Shown piece by piece: positions 45,595-53,585 of a stretch of DNA of 64,000 bases. Below the pieces are notes generated by a model. That model had not been told where the DNA came from. It was given only the letters and a program-made list of their open reading frames with translations, and searched no databases. The first letter of the stretch is position 1; the number at the start of each line of letters is the position of its first letter. Position numbers and translations under genes: made by a program. The DNA is from Thiothrix nivea DSM 5205 (GTDB lineage Bacteria; Pseudomonadota; Gammaproteobacteria; Thiotrichales; Thiotrichaceae), in assembly GCF_000260135.1 (NCBI RefSeq), contig NZ_JH651384.1, positions 3,252,001 to 3,316,000 on the forward strand, in the 5' to 3' direction.

Positions 45595-46344
45595 TCAGAA
45601 ACGTCGGTTCAGCTCAAGCCTGAAGCCCTCGCGGCCACCCAGTTCCGCGCTGGTGCGTAAAGACAGGTCGTTACCCAGTCTGGCGTAGTATCCGGCCTGC
45701 CAACTGGTGGCGTGTTTGTCTTTCAGGCCGATGTTAGCAGTTACTTCCCCAAACGGGGTGGTGGTTTTGCCGACGTAGTTGCCGTCACCCTGCTGGTAGC
45801 GCAAGGCCAGGCTGAATGCGCCAACGGGGGTTGTGACCCCGGCCATCGGCATCAGTGATTGGAAAGTGTTGGTTTCCTCAAAGGCGTCTGCCTTATAACG
45901 AGTGAATGTATAGGTGATTGTGCTGAAATACTGGTCTTTTCTGGCGACCGCAGTCCCACCCAGGCTGTAAATGCTGCCATCAGCGTCAATGCGCACATCA
46001 GGCAGGTTTAAGCCCGGTAAAACAGGCAGTTTGGCTGTGCCTTCTCCCGTCATTTTACCAACCGAGCCAAACAGGTTGATATTGGGGGTCAGCCAGCGGT
46101 CGAGTTTGAGGGTGGCGGATTGCACGTCACTGCTGGCCGCGATCCGTTCTTTCACATTGGCTAAGGGCGTGAGTGCGGGGTGGCTGAAGCTCAGGCTAGT
46201 CAGGTCGTAATCCTGTTGGCGGGTTTCAAGATTGAGGGATATACCGGTTTTTTTTACGGGCATTTCGGTTGTTTGGGCGTTTGCAACCATGGAAGGTAGT
46301 AACAGGCACATGCCTGACAGTAAGTGACGGATTATTACCAGCAT
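45595..46344 (-). CDS. Outer-membrane beta-barrel protein of unknown family
   Basis: A 249-residue exported protein with a signal peptide (about 1-27, ending VANA) and alternating amphipathic strands ending in a C-terminal Phe (RLELNRRF), typical of outer-membrane barrels. I recognise no specific family. It is upstream of and co-oriented with the response regulator, so it may be part of that signalling unit or its target. Confidence 0.6.
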   Translation of the reverse strand: MLVIIRHLLSGMCLLLPSMVANAQTTEMPVKKTGISLNLETRQQDYDLTSLSFSHPALTPLANVKERIAASSDVQSATLKLDRWLTPNINLFGSVGKMTGEGTAKLPVLPGLNLPDVRIDADGSIYSLGGTAVARKDQYFSTITYTFTRYKADAFEETNTFQSLMPMAGVTTPVGAFSLALRYQQGDGNYVGKTTTPFGEVTANIGLKDKHATSWQAGYYARLGNDLSLRTSAELGGREGFRLELNRRF

Positions 46345-46378
46345 AAAAAACTCGCAAGTTCTACTCGGGGTGGCGGCA

Positions 46379-46387
46379 ACTATAGCA
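46379..46387 (-). promoter_or_regulatory. Extended -10 upstream of the barrel gene
   Basis: On the minus strand the site reads TGCTATAGT, an extended -10 element, about 35 bp before the start of the barrel gene. No -35 is evident. The remaining 190 bp of this divergent gap show nothing further I can support. Confidence 0.35.
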
Positions 46388-46579
46388 TGAGATAAGCATT
46401 TTTCATGATTTTCATACATCCAATGTGGCAGAAAATACAACTTTAGATGTACGCCGTGTATCTTTGGTTGGATTGCTGAATATTAGGTTAATGGCTAATC
46501 TTTGTATGTGGAAATTAATCGTGTAAGTCGATAGGGTGACTTACATTGATATTGATTTATGTTTCTTGGGGTGCAATAC

Positions 46580-46942
46580 ATGATTAAGTATTCAATTGTT
46601 CTCTTGGTTTTAGTGTTCTCTTTATCAGCTTGTACTGATGAAGCCGTCAAGCAGCCGCCTTCAGCCCCAGAGGCTGCAATAGCTGGCGGGTATTCCAGAA
46701 TCACCAATCCTGATGCGGATGAGGAATTGTTCCAGGTGACTAAATTCCTTGGTTCCGAGATTGGTCTACAAACGGGCAACACGTCCATGGGCGTGGAAAA
46801 AGTGTTGGAGGCATACCGTCAGGTGGTCGCTGGCATCAATTACCGCGTGAAGTTGCAGATGACGGATGGTTCACAGTATGAGGCGGTCGTTTACATGGAC
46901 TTGAAAGACGAAATTAGTTTGACCAGTTTGGAAAAACTGTAA
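46580..46942 (+). CDS. Cystatin-domain lipoprotein
   Basis: A 120-residue lipoprotein (lipobox LSAC, Cys18). The mature part has the cystatin layout: the N-terminal Gly pair (AGGYS, 36-37), a helix (LFQVTKFLGSEIG), and the papain-binding loop QVVAG (81-85), matching the QxVxG consensus exactly, then two beta strands. Cystatins inhibit C1 cysteine proteases; a few bacteria carry them. The second inhibitory Pro-Trp loop is not evident. The stop codon adjoins the IS1595 insertion. Start at 46580 rather than an ATG 21 bases upstream, to give a normal lipoprotein signal. Confidence 0.8.
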   Translation: MIKYSIVLLVLVFSLSACTDEAVKQPPSAPEAAIAGGYSRITNPDADEELFQVTKFLGSEIGLQTGNTSMGVEKVLEAYRQVVAGINYRVKLQMTDGSQYEAVVYMDLKDEISLTSLEKL

Positions 46943-46949
46943 ATTTTTA
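46942..46949. repeat. Target-site duplication of IS1595 element, left copy
   Basis: AATTTTTA; identical copy at 49286-49293. The first base is also the last base of the cystatin stop codon. Confidence 0.9.
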
Positions 46950-47122
46950 GGCTCATTATGTGTTTCAGGGTCTTAGCCCATCAGCAGGGACAACAAGGAA
47001 TGTAGAGCAGCTTGTCCGCGTTTCCTGATGTTGTGCAGGCACTCGAAGAAGGCGAGGTAACACGGCAGTTTTTCCTGGGAAATGCCCCGGTGCGGGCGTA
47101 ACCATGAACGTAGCAGCGACCA

Positions 47123-47130
47123 AAAACCTT
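47123..47130. repeat. Target-site duplication of ISL3 element, left copy
   Basis: AAAACCTT; identical copy at 48401-48408. It lies in the IS1595 transposase reading frame. Confidence 0.9.
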
Positions 47131-48400
47131 GGCTCTATGTGGAATACCGTGGGTAACTGAACTCCAGTTTGCCGCACAGGAAGTAAACCATGTTGATGAG
47201 GTTGTGGGTATTGCGGAACCCCCGCGCCCGCCGTTTGGCCAACTGTATTTTGTGGTTGATGCCTTCGAGGATGCCGTTGGAGATGTGTGATTCAACGAAC
47301 CGGATGATCCCCGACCAGTGCGCCCGGACGGTGTTGGCAAACGTCTGGAAGGCCGGGATGCCAGCAGAATCCACCTCATCACACCATTGTTGCAGGAAGG
47401 CTTCCGCCGTTTTCCTGTCGGGCATTGTCCACAGGTCGTTGAACAGCACCTTGAGACGGTGGGCAGTACCCAGCGTGGGGTAGAGGGTGATGAACGCTGC
47501 CAGTGACTGCTCCTGCTGTTCTGACAGGTTATCGTAGTTTTTCAGGAAGGTGTACTTGTGGCCTTTGAGGTCGGCATGTTCCTTGCGCTCCAGCTTGCGC
47601 ACCTTGTCCATGGCCTTGTTCAGCAACTGGGTGACGTGGAAATGGTCAAAGGTGATGGCGGCATCCGGGAAGGCTTCCCTACTCCGGCAATGAATGCAGG
47701 CGACAGGTCAATGCTGACATCGGTGATTTGTGACGGTTTCACCTCATGGCTGGCTAGGTGTTTCTGGATCTGGGACAGCGTTTCCTTGCCCTTGCCTTCG
47801 GTGGCATGGGCGACGCGGCGGGCATCCAGGTCAACCCCCACGGTGATGTAGTTGTGCCCTTTGCGGGTGGAGGTCTCGTCCACCCCCAGCCGGGTGATGC
47901 CGGACGGGTCATCCTGCTGGCGGCCTTCACAAACCCAGTGGTTGAACACCGTCCAGATGCGTTGCGGGTTGACCCGCATCAGTTCCGCCACCCGGTTGAC
48001 CGGCATCTCCCGTTCGATCAGTGCCATGGCCAGCGCCTCAAACAGCAGCGTGAAGCCACTTCCGGGACGCGCCCAGGGGACGGCAACCGTCTCAACCTGA
48101 CCCGATCCGGTGCGGATGCGCGGGACACGGCAATGCAGGTAACAGGTATGCTCAAAGAAGTTCAGGTGCTGCCAACGCCGCTCCACCGTGTCATGCACCG
48201 GGCAAGGTTCCCCGCTTTGGTCGGCAAAACGGCTGCCACGCGCGAAGCTGATACGGATGTGCAATTCCTGGCGTCCTTCCGTCCCGCTGAAGTCGATGCT
48301 GTCCACCTGCCAAGGTGAGGTCAGCCCCAAGGCCATTCCAAATAGTGTGTCGCTGTTCATACCCTTAGGATAATCTACCCACTACGATTCACATAGAGCC
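47131..48400. mobile_element. ISL3-family insertion sequence
   Basis: A 1,270-bp element. Its ends are GGCTCTATGTGGAAT (left) and GGCTCTATGTGAAT (right, reverse complement), of the GGCTCTT type known in ISL3. The flanking 8-bp direct repeats AAAACCTT match the family's target duplication size. It sits inside the IS1595 transposase gene and carries a frameshifted transposase. Confidence 0.92.
47135..48360 (-). pseudogene. ISL3 transposase, frameshifted
   Basis: The N-terminal part (from 48360) has the HVRIS-type start region, the Cys/His zinc-finger area and the first catalytic region LGVDETSTRKGHNYITV. It stays in frame to about 47680 (ending SPAFIAGVGK). The C-terminal part (FPDAAITFDHFHV, then LLNKAMDKVRKLE and HISNGILEGINHKIQLAKRRARGF) is in another frame and runs to the stop at 47135, inside the left inverted repeat. 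The break lies at the palindromic GGGAAGGCTTCCC (47667-47679). A one-base indel is the simplest explanation; no slippery sequence is present. Confidence 0.88.
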
Positions 48401-48408
48401 AAAACCTT
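48401..48408. repeat. Target-site duplication of ISL3 element, right copy
   Basis: AAAACCTT; identical to 47123-47130. Confidence 0.9.
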
Positions 48409-49285
48409 CCATGGTGTTGACGTGGACTTCATGGAAACCGTCGCCATCCTCATCACGGGCATATTCACCCGCGCCGTGGTTGACTGTCTTATGATCGTAA
48501 CCCCACTCTTCCAACTGGCTGTAAATGCTGTACTCGTCGGTATACACCAGCGTGCCAGCCGCCACGGCTTCCAGTATCAGGGGCTTGATCGTGGCCTGTT
48601 TGACGTTCGCCAACATACGGATCACTACCTCCCCAGAGCGTTGGATCATGCCAAAGATGGGCGGTTTGTCTTTCTCCAGCGTGCCGCGCCCCGGTGCGCC
48701 TTTCAGCCCCCGCCACCGCCCCTTGCGGCCTGCACGCATAACGGCTGCCGGGTGTCCCTTATGCCCAGCTTTGACGTAAACTTCATCCAATTCAACATTC
48801 CCAGACAGGCTTACCGGTGTTTTTTTCTCAATACCCTGCCGTAACTGGCCCGTCATGGCCTGCACATCGTCTTTGTTCAATCCCAGTTCGTGGGCGATTT
48901 GCTGGTTGGACAGGTTCAGCGGCATCAGGTACAGGCATAATATCCATACCTTCAGCGGCTGATGATGCCCCTCAAACACCGTCCCCGTCAGGTCATCAAA
49001 ACGCTTGTTGCAACCTTTGCACTGGTAGCGTTGCCGTTCCGGCTGCCGGTCATCTTTGCCCCGGCGGATGGTTTCCCGTGAACCGCAATGCGGGCACACC
49101 ACCCCATCAGGCCAGTGCAACGCGCGGACTTGCTGGTAGCAGGCTTCATCACTGGTCAGGCTGGCTATGCTGATCAAACTCCCCACCGGCTTCCCTATTC
49201 TGGCTTATCGGATGGTTATCAGTTGGGGGAGGTCGTTGCCAATTTCAAGGGGCATTCGGCAAGACCCCGAAACACATAATGAGCC

Positions 49286-49293
49286 AATTTTTA
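49286..49293. repeat. Target-site duplication of IS1595 element, right copy
   Basis: AATTTTTA; identical to 46942-46949. Confidence 0.9.
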
Positions 49294-49331
49294 TTGTTCC
49301 CCCAATCCGTATATTTATTTAGGAGTGTCTT

Positions 49332-49691
49332 ATGAAAAAACTGTTCCTTGCCTCTGTATTGCTGGCATTTTCTGGTGTGGCTACTGCTGGTACTGGTTTG
49401 AATTGTACAGATGAAGATGTCTTGAGTGACCCTAATAATCTGGATATTTGCGAAGCACAAGTTAATAGCGGATTGAATGGTGCTTACAAACAATTGCAAG
49501 ATCTTCATAAAGACGATAAGGCTAAAATAGCTGCCCTGAAAAAAATGCAGCTTGGCTGGATTCAGATGCGTGATGCACAATGTGATTTTGAAAGCCGTAA
49601 TTCTGCTGGCGGCGGCGGTGTTGCCCAAACAGCGATGCGTTGCATTATCCGCATGACCATGCAGCGTGATGAAGAGTTGCAAAACCTGTAA
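49332..49691 (+). CDS. LprI-like (lysozyme-inhibitor domain) secreted protein
   Basis: A 119-residue protein with a signal peptide ending VATAG and an LprI/DUF1311 domain: LNCTDEDVLSDPNNLDICEA, then MQLGWIQMRDAQCDFES, with four conserved Cys. Some members inhibit lysozyme. Ribosome site AGGAG. Before the IS insertion its start would have been about 45 bp from the cystatin stop, so the two were likely one operon. Confidence 0.82.
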   Translation: MKKLFLASVLLAFSGVATAGTGLNCTDEDVLSDPNNLDICEAQVNSGLNGAYKQLQDLHKDDKAKIAALKKMQLGWIQMRDAQCDFESRNSAGGGGVAQTAMRCIIRMTMQRDEELQNL

Positions 49692-49801
49692 TCAGGTTTA
49701 TTGTTTCCTCCTTCTTGGCCATTTGTTGTTTTTGATGAATGGCCATTTTAAATAAGGCGTTGATAAGTGCTGCTTGTTTTGGGTGGCAAGGGGTTTTTTG
49801 T

Positions 49802-50257
49802 ATGAAAAATTCAGTATTGAAGGTAATGGCGGTAGTTTTGCTAATGGGGGTGGCGGGTTTGGCGCATTCCGCTTCTTGTGCCAAAGGTGTTTGCGTAGTC
49901 CAGCAGGGTGACACTTTAGGGTCAATTGGCCAGCAGGTAAACTTTTCCTGGCAACAACTGATGAAAATAAATGGTATCACTGATGTCAAAAAAGTCATGG
50001 TCGGCCAGAAGATAAAGTATGCTGCAGATAAAGCTGCCAGTAGCAAACAGACTCCTGCTACTCCTACAGGCGGTGTTTCCTGGTCTGGGGTTCCACGTCA
50101 GTCGGTACATTATGTGATGGCAGGTGATACGCTGTATTCCATCTCACGAGCAACCGGTGTTAGCGTGGAGAAGCTGATTAGCTTAAACAGCCTAAAAAAA
50201 CCTTATGGTATCAGGGAAGGACAGCTTCTGAATACTTCAGATGTTATGTATGACTGA
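49802..50257 (+). CDS. Secreted protein with two LysM domains
   Basis: A 151-residue protein with a signal peptide (about 1-24) and two LysM repeats: VVQQGDTLGSIGQQVNFSW (about 32-75) and YVMAGDTLYSISRATGVSV (about 103-147). LysM binds peptidoglycan or chitin-like glycans, so it is likely a cell-wall-associated periplasmic protein. No catalytic domain is present. The start is the one that gives a signal peptide; the frame is open further up. Confidence 0.88.
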   Translation: MKNSVLKVMAVVLLMGVAGLAHSASCAKGVCVVQQGDTLGSIGQQVNFSWQQLMKINGITDVKKVMVGQKIKYAADKAASSKQTPATPTGGVSWSGVPRQSVHYVMAGDTLYSISRATGVSVEKLISLNSLKKPYGIREGQLLNTSDVMYD

Positions 50258-50380
50258 AATACCCAGTGGTAATTAAATCTCCGGTATTGGTGTGATTGAT
50301 ATTATTTAAATATCGGTCGGTTTTAGGGGAAGATGAGTATATGCAGTGAGTGTATGGCTTGTTCAGTTGGGGTTCTGGTA

Positions 50381-52249
50381 ATGAAGTTTTATGTCAATAC
50401 TTTCCGAAATATGGGGATGCAGTTGGGTGTTTTGTGCCTGACCATGATGTTGGTGGGTTGTGGCAGCGGTGGCAGTAATGCTGCCGCCGCCAAACACACG
50501 GTGCTGGTTTATATGGTTGGCTCTGATCTTGAAAGCGATGGGGGGGCTGCCACTGCTGATATAGCCGAAATGGTGAAAGTGGGTTCATCTGATAACGTGA
50601 AAGTCGTGTTGGAAACTGGCGGGGCGGATACTGATGGCTGGCGCACCGTCAAGCGTCGTTTAGTGCAACAGGGTGGTGTGCAAACCTTGGCGGATCTCGG
50701 TAGCCTGAACATGGGGCTGTCCCAAACCTTGCAAGACTTCGTGACCTGGGGTATCCAGACCTATCCGGCGGACAAGTATACGCTGGTGATGTGGAATCAT
50801 GGTGGCGGTTCGGCAACGAATGATGGAGAAGTGTATGGGTTTGATGAAGTACACGGCTATGATGGTTTATCCCTGCCGGAAATCGACCAGGCACTGAACA
50901 CCAGTCTGGCGGTTACGGGTAAGCAGTTTGAGGTCATTGGGTTCGATGCCTGCCTGATGGCGACTATGGAAGTGGCCAATATTGCCAGCCGTTATGCCAA
51001 TTATTTGGTCGCATCCCAAGAAACTGAGCCGGGAACCGGATGGGACTATACGGCTTGGCTGCAAGCCTTGCAGCAGGATTCCGGTATGAAAGGTGATGCA
51101 TTAGGTTCGGTCATTGCCGATAGCTATCTGGCTTCTAATCAGGACGCATCGGGTATTACCTTGTCGGTCACTGATCTTGGCAAGGTAGAGGCGCTGATGG
51201 CAGGTGTTGGCACACTGGCGGGCAAGGCAGAGACAAGTCTCATGACCAATGGTTCCAGCGCCCGCTTGCCGTTGGCCAAGGCTAGAAATCTGTCGGCTAG
51301 TTACGGCAAGAATCCTGTCAGGGGTAACTATCTGGATATGGTTGACCTGAAACACCTGGCACAAAACCTTGTCGGTGTTTATCCGGCAGAAGCGGCTAAT
51401 ATCACCAGGTTGCTGGATGAGGCTGTTGTTTATAAAGTGGGCTCGCCTGACCAGCACTATTCCCATGGTTTGGCGGTATACATGCCGCACCGGCAAATTG
51501 ACAGCAGCGATGTCAGCAAGCAGCAGACGCTCCAGAATATTTTACGCCATTATGCAGATAGCAGTGCGCCACCCAGTTGGCAAAAGCTGTTAAATGACTA
51601 TGTGCAAGATGCTTACAATGACACCTTGCCACCTGTTTTTCAGAGTGAAAGCCGCGTTGGCGATACCATTAGTGCGACAGTGGCGGATGAGGATCTGGCG
51701 CAGGTGGTGGTCATGATGGGCGAGCGACTGCCCGGCAATCAGATACGGGTGTGGCGGCTGGATTCCCCGGATACGATGGATACCTCTGGCAAAACTACTG
51801 CTGGGTTGGAACTGGGCGCCATTACTTTGGATGGGCATCCGGTTGCGGTCTATTTGGTTGATACTGATCCAGTCAGCAAAGATGAGTATTACGACATTCC
51901 TATCACTTATAATGGTAAAGAAGCGGCGTTACGGATCAAGATGGATGACTCAGAAGCCAGCGAGCCGGAACCGGTAGGTTTGCTGGTACAGGATGAGAGT
52001 GGGGCGGCACCTCGTGTTGAAGAGCCTGAGTCAGGTGCGATCATTCAGCCTTATGTCCAGATCATCAGTCTTGCAGATGGGGAGGATACACTGGAGCCTT
52101 ACGGGGAAAGTTTTGTGTGGTCGGAAGATGACGATATGGATTTTTCCATCGAGGAACAGCCGCCGGGTACTTATGTCTTTATGATGATGGCGGAGGATTT
52201 TTCAGGCAATCTCGGGTTAGGTGAACCCTACACGATGACCTCGCCTTAA
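50381..52249 (+). CDS. Clostripain-family (C11) cysteine protease, lipoprotein
   Basis: A 622-residue protein with a lipobox (LVGC) and a C11 peptidase domain (about 40-400). Catalytic His140 lies in MWNHGGG and Cys191 in GFDACLMA, followed by the SQETEPGTGWDY loop. The C-terminal part (410-620) is beta-rich and acidic and has no obvious catalytic motif. Family members cut after Arg or Lys. It is secreted and probably faces outside or the periplasm. The upstream ATG at 50333 would precede the lipoprotein signal and is less likely. Confidence 0.88.
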   Translation: MKFYVNTFRNMGMQLGVLCLTMMLVGCGSGGSNAAAAKHTVLVYMVGSDLESDGGAATADIAEMVKVGSSDNVKVVLETGGADTDGWRTVKRRLVQQGGVQTLADLGSLNMGLSQTLQDFVTWGIQTYPADKYTLVMWNHGGGSATNDGEVYGFDEVHGYDGLSLPEIDQALNTSLAVTGKQFEVIGFDACLMATMEVANIASRYANYLVASQETEPGTGWDYTAWLQALQQDSGMKGDALGSVIADSYLASNQDASGITLSVTDLGKVEALMAGVGTLAGKAETSLMTNGSSARLPLAKARNLSASYGKNPVRGNYLDMVDLKHLAQNLVGVYPAEAANITRLLDEAVVYKVGSPDQHYSHGLAVYMPHRQIDSSDVSKQQTLQNILRHYADSSAPPSWQKLLNDYVQDAYNDTLPPVFQSESRVGDTISATVADEDLAQVVVMMGERLPGNQIRVWRLDSPDTMDTSGKTTAGLELGAITLDGHPVAVYLVDTDPVSKDEYYDIPITYNGKEAALRIKMDDSEASEPEPVGLLVQDESGAAPRVEEPESGAIIQPYVQIISLADGEDTLEPYGESFVWSEDDDMDFSIEEQPPGTYVFMMMAEDFSGNLGLGEPYTMTSP

Positions 52250-52274
52250 AAAGTACGGCTTGTGACGTTTTGGA

Positions 52275-52317
52275 GGGGCAGTCGTTTTTATGACTGACCC
52301 CGTTATGGGTTATTTTT
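52275..52317 (+). terminator. Terminator after the clostripain-like gene
   Basis: GGGGcAGTC and GACTgaCCCC can pair with a small internal loop, and an alternative stem ACCC-CGTTAT-GGGT is followed by TATTTTTTG. The region is clearly terminator-like, although two folds compete. Confidence 0.5.
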
Positions 52318-52349
52318 TGTTTGAGTGTTTTTATTGAGGAGAGTTATTC

Positions 52350-52787
52350 ATGTTGGTTAAGACTTTTAGTATTTGTGTAATGGCGCTGACCGTATTGGCT
52401 ACGCCGGTATCATCCATGGCAGATAATGATATGATTATTATACGCCAGATTGAAAAGACGCCGGAAGTTTTTGCCAAGGAGGTGGAGGATTATGCCAAAA
52501 AACGGGAATGGAACTTTTTAGGGGCACACAAGGTAAAAAAGGGCGAGATTACACTGGTAAAGTTTTGTGTTGCTGAAGTGGGTAAGCAATTGTGGAAACA
52601 AGGTCTGCAAATGAGCGCTTTGGCACCATGCGGTAACATTGGCGTTTACCAAAAAGATGGCAAAACAGAAATTTCTGTCTTGAATCCACGTTATATGAAT
52701 ATTTTGGCTCCTAGTGCAGAAATGGAAAAGCTGAGTGCGGCTGCTGAAAAAGACGTTATGGAAATGCTGGATGCGCTTGCTAAGTGA
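52350..52787 (+). CDS. DUF302-like exported protein
   Basis: A 145-residue protein with a signal peptide (about 1-24). The mature part follows the DUF302 pattern, with two strands around ITLVKFCVAEVG and the segment ALAPCGNIGVYQKDGKTEIS followed by NPRYM. The fold and role are unknown. The two cysteines might form a disulfide. Ribosome site GAGGAGAG. Confidence 0.65.
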   Translation: MLVKTFSICVMALTVLATPVSSMADNDMIIIRQIEKTPEVFAKEVEDYAKKREWNFLGAHKVKKGEITLVKFCVAEVGKQLWKQGLQMSALAPCGNIGVYQKDGKTEISVLNPRYMNILAPSAEMEKLSAAAEKDVMEMLDALAK

Positions 52788-52847
52788 TTTGCTGCAAGCC
52801 TATCAGTTTTTAAAGTAATAGAGTGTTATAAACAGGGGTGGGGTTTT

Positions 52848-53513
52848 ATGGAAGTATTCTTGGGGAACAGAAGCCTTAGTGCTTTTGTAGTGGTTTCCGT
52901 ATTGATGGGTGCTGAAACGGCATACGCTGGTGGTATTGGGGAACGTTATCTGGCAGTGGATGCTGGTATCACTGAAAACAGCGATAATACCGATTTGTAT
53001 TATTTCGACGCTGGTTCTGGGGATTATTTGGCAGAACGTGCTGATCAGGCAGTCGGGGTTCGCGCCGGTTACAGGGTAACGGATAAGGTGGCGATTGAAG
53101 CCGGGTATGTGGATTTGGGGAGAACTTTTGATGCTGTAGAATATCCAGATGGCCTATATGGCATGGGTGAACAAAAAACCAGAGCCTTGACATTAGGTGT
53201 GGTTGGCTCTGCGGCGTTAGGTCATCAGGTGAGTGCTTATGCTAAAGCAGGGGTTGCCTATTATCAATCTAAAGCCACTTATGATGATGTGTTGTTACCT
53301 GCTGAACTCAAAGTATCCGATACCGGGTTTACACCGACTGTAGGTTTGGGAGTGGGTTATCGTTTGTCGAATCACTTGGCTGTGAATACGGGATTTGATT
53401 ATTACCATGAGTTAGGTCAGCGGGAAGACCTGTTTGATAATGCTGATAATAGCCTTGAAACAGTTAAAAGCAGTACGGGCGTGTTGTCTTTAGGGCTGGG
53501 TTATAGTTTCTAG
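52848..53513 (+). CDS. OmpA-type eight-stranded outer-membrane barrel
   Basis: A 221-residue exported protein with a signal peptide ending TAYAG, alternating strands such as AVGVRAGYRVTDKVAIEAGYVDLG, and the C-terminal Phe (LSLGLGYSF). This is the layout of small OmpA/OmpX-like barrels without the peptidoglycan-binding domain. Function unknown. Confidence 0.75.
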   Translation: MEVFLGNRSLSAFVVVSVLMGAETAYAGGIGERYLAVDAGITENSDNTDLYYFDAGSGDYLAERADQAVGVRAGYRVTDKVAIEAGYVDLGRTFDAVEYPDGLYGMGEQKTRALTLGVVGSAALGHQVSAYAKAGVAYYQSKATYDDVLLPAELKVSDTGFTPTVGLGVGYRLSNHLAVNTGFDYYHELGQREDLFDNADNSLETVKSSTGVLSLGLGYSF

Positions 53514-53585
53514 TGTTAATAATTGAGGGTGGCAGTGCTACTGTCGGCGTATTGATTAAGGGCTTTTATAAACAGGAAAATAGAT

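Larger units (their letters stand above)
46973..49186 (-). pseudogene. IS1595 transposase, interrupted by ISL3 element
   Basis: The first part (49186 to 48409) starts with GTG and has an N-terminal zinc ribbon (CPHCGSRETI, then CKGCNKRFDDLTGTVF), the DDE-type GNVELDEVYVKAGHKG and the YTDEYSIYSQLEEWGYDH segment. It breaks after HVNTMEGF. Removing the ISL3 element and one AAAACCTT copy restores the frame: WSLLRSWLRPHRGISQEKLP and on to a stop at 46973, for about 310 residues. The downstream half is typical of IS1595 C-termini. The gene is inactive in its present form. Confidence 0.9.
46950..49285. mobile_element. IS1595-family insertion sequence, interrupted by an ISL3-family element
   Basis: Terminal inverted repeats are GGCTCATTATGTGTTTC-A/G-GGGTCTT, at 46950 onward and reverse-complemented up to 49285. 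Both ends abut the 8-bp duplication AATTTTTA, the size expected for this family. Without the inserted ISL3 element and its duplication the unit is about 1,058 bp with one transposase gene on the minus strand. It lies between the cystatin and LprI-like genes, right at the cystatin stop codon. Confidence 0.92.

Noticed and set aside
47135-48360. Programmed frameshifting in the ISL3 transposase
   Set aside because: No slippery heptamer or stimulatory structure is seen other than the short palindrome, and ISL3 transposases are normally one frame; an indel is simpler.
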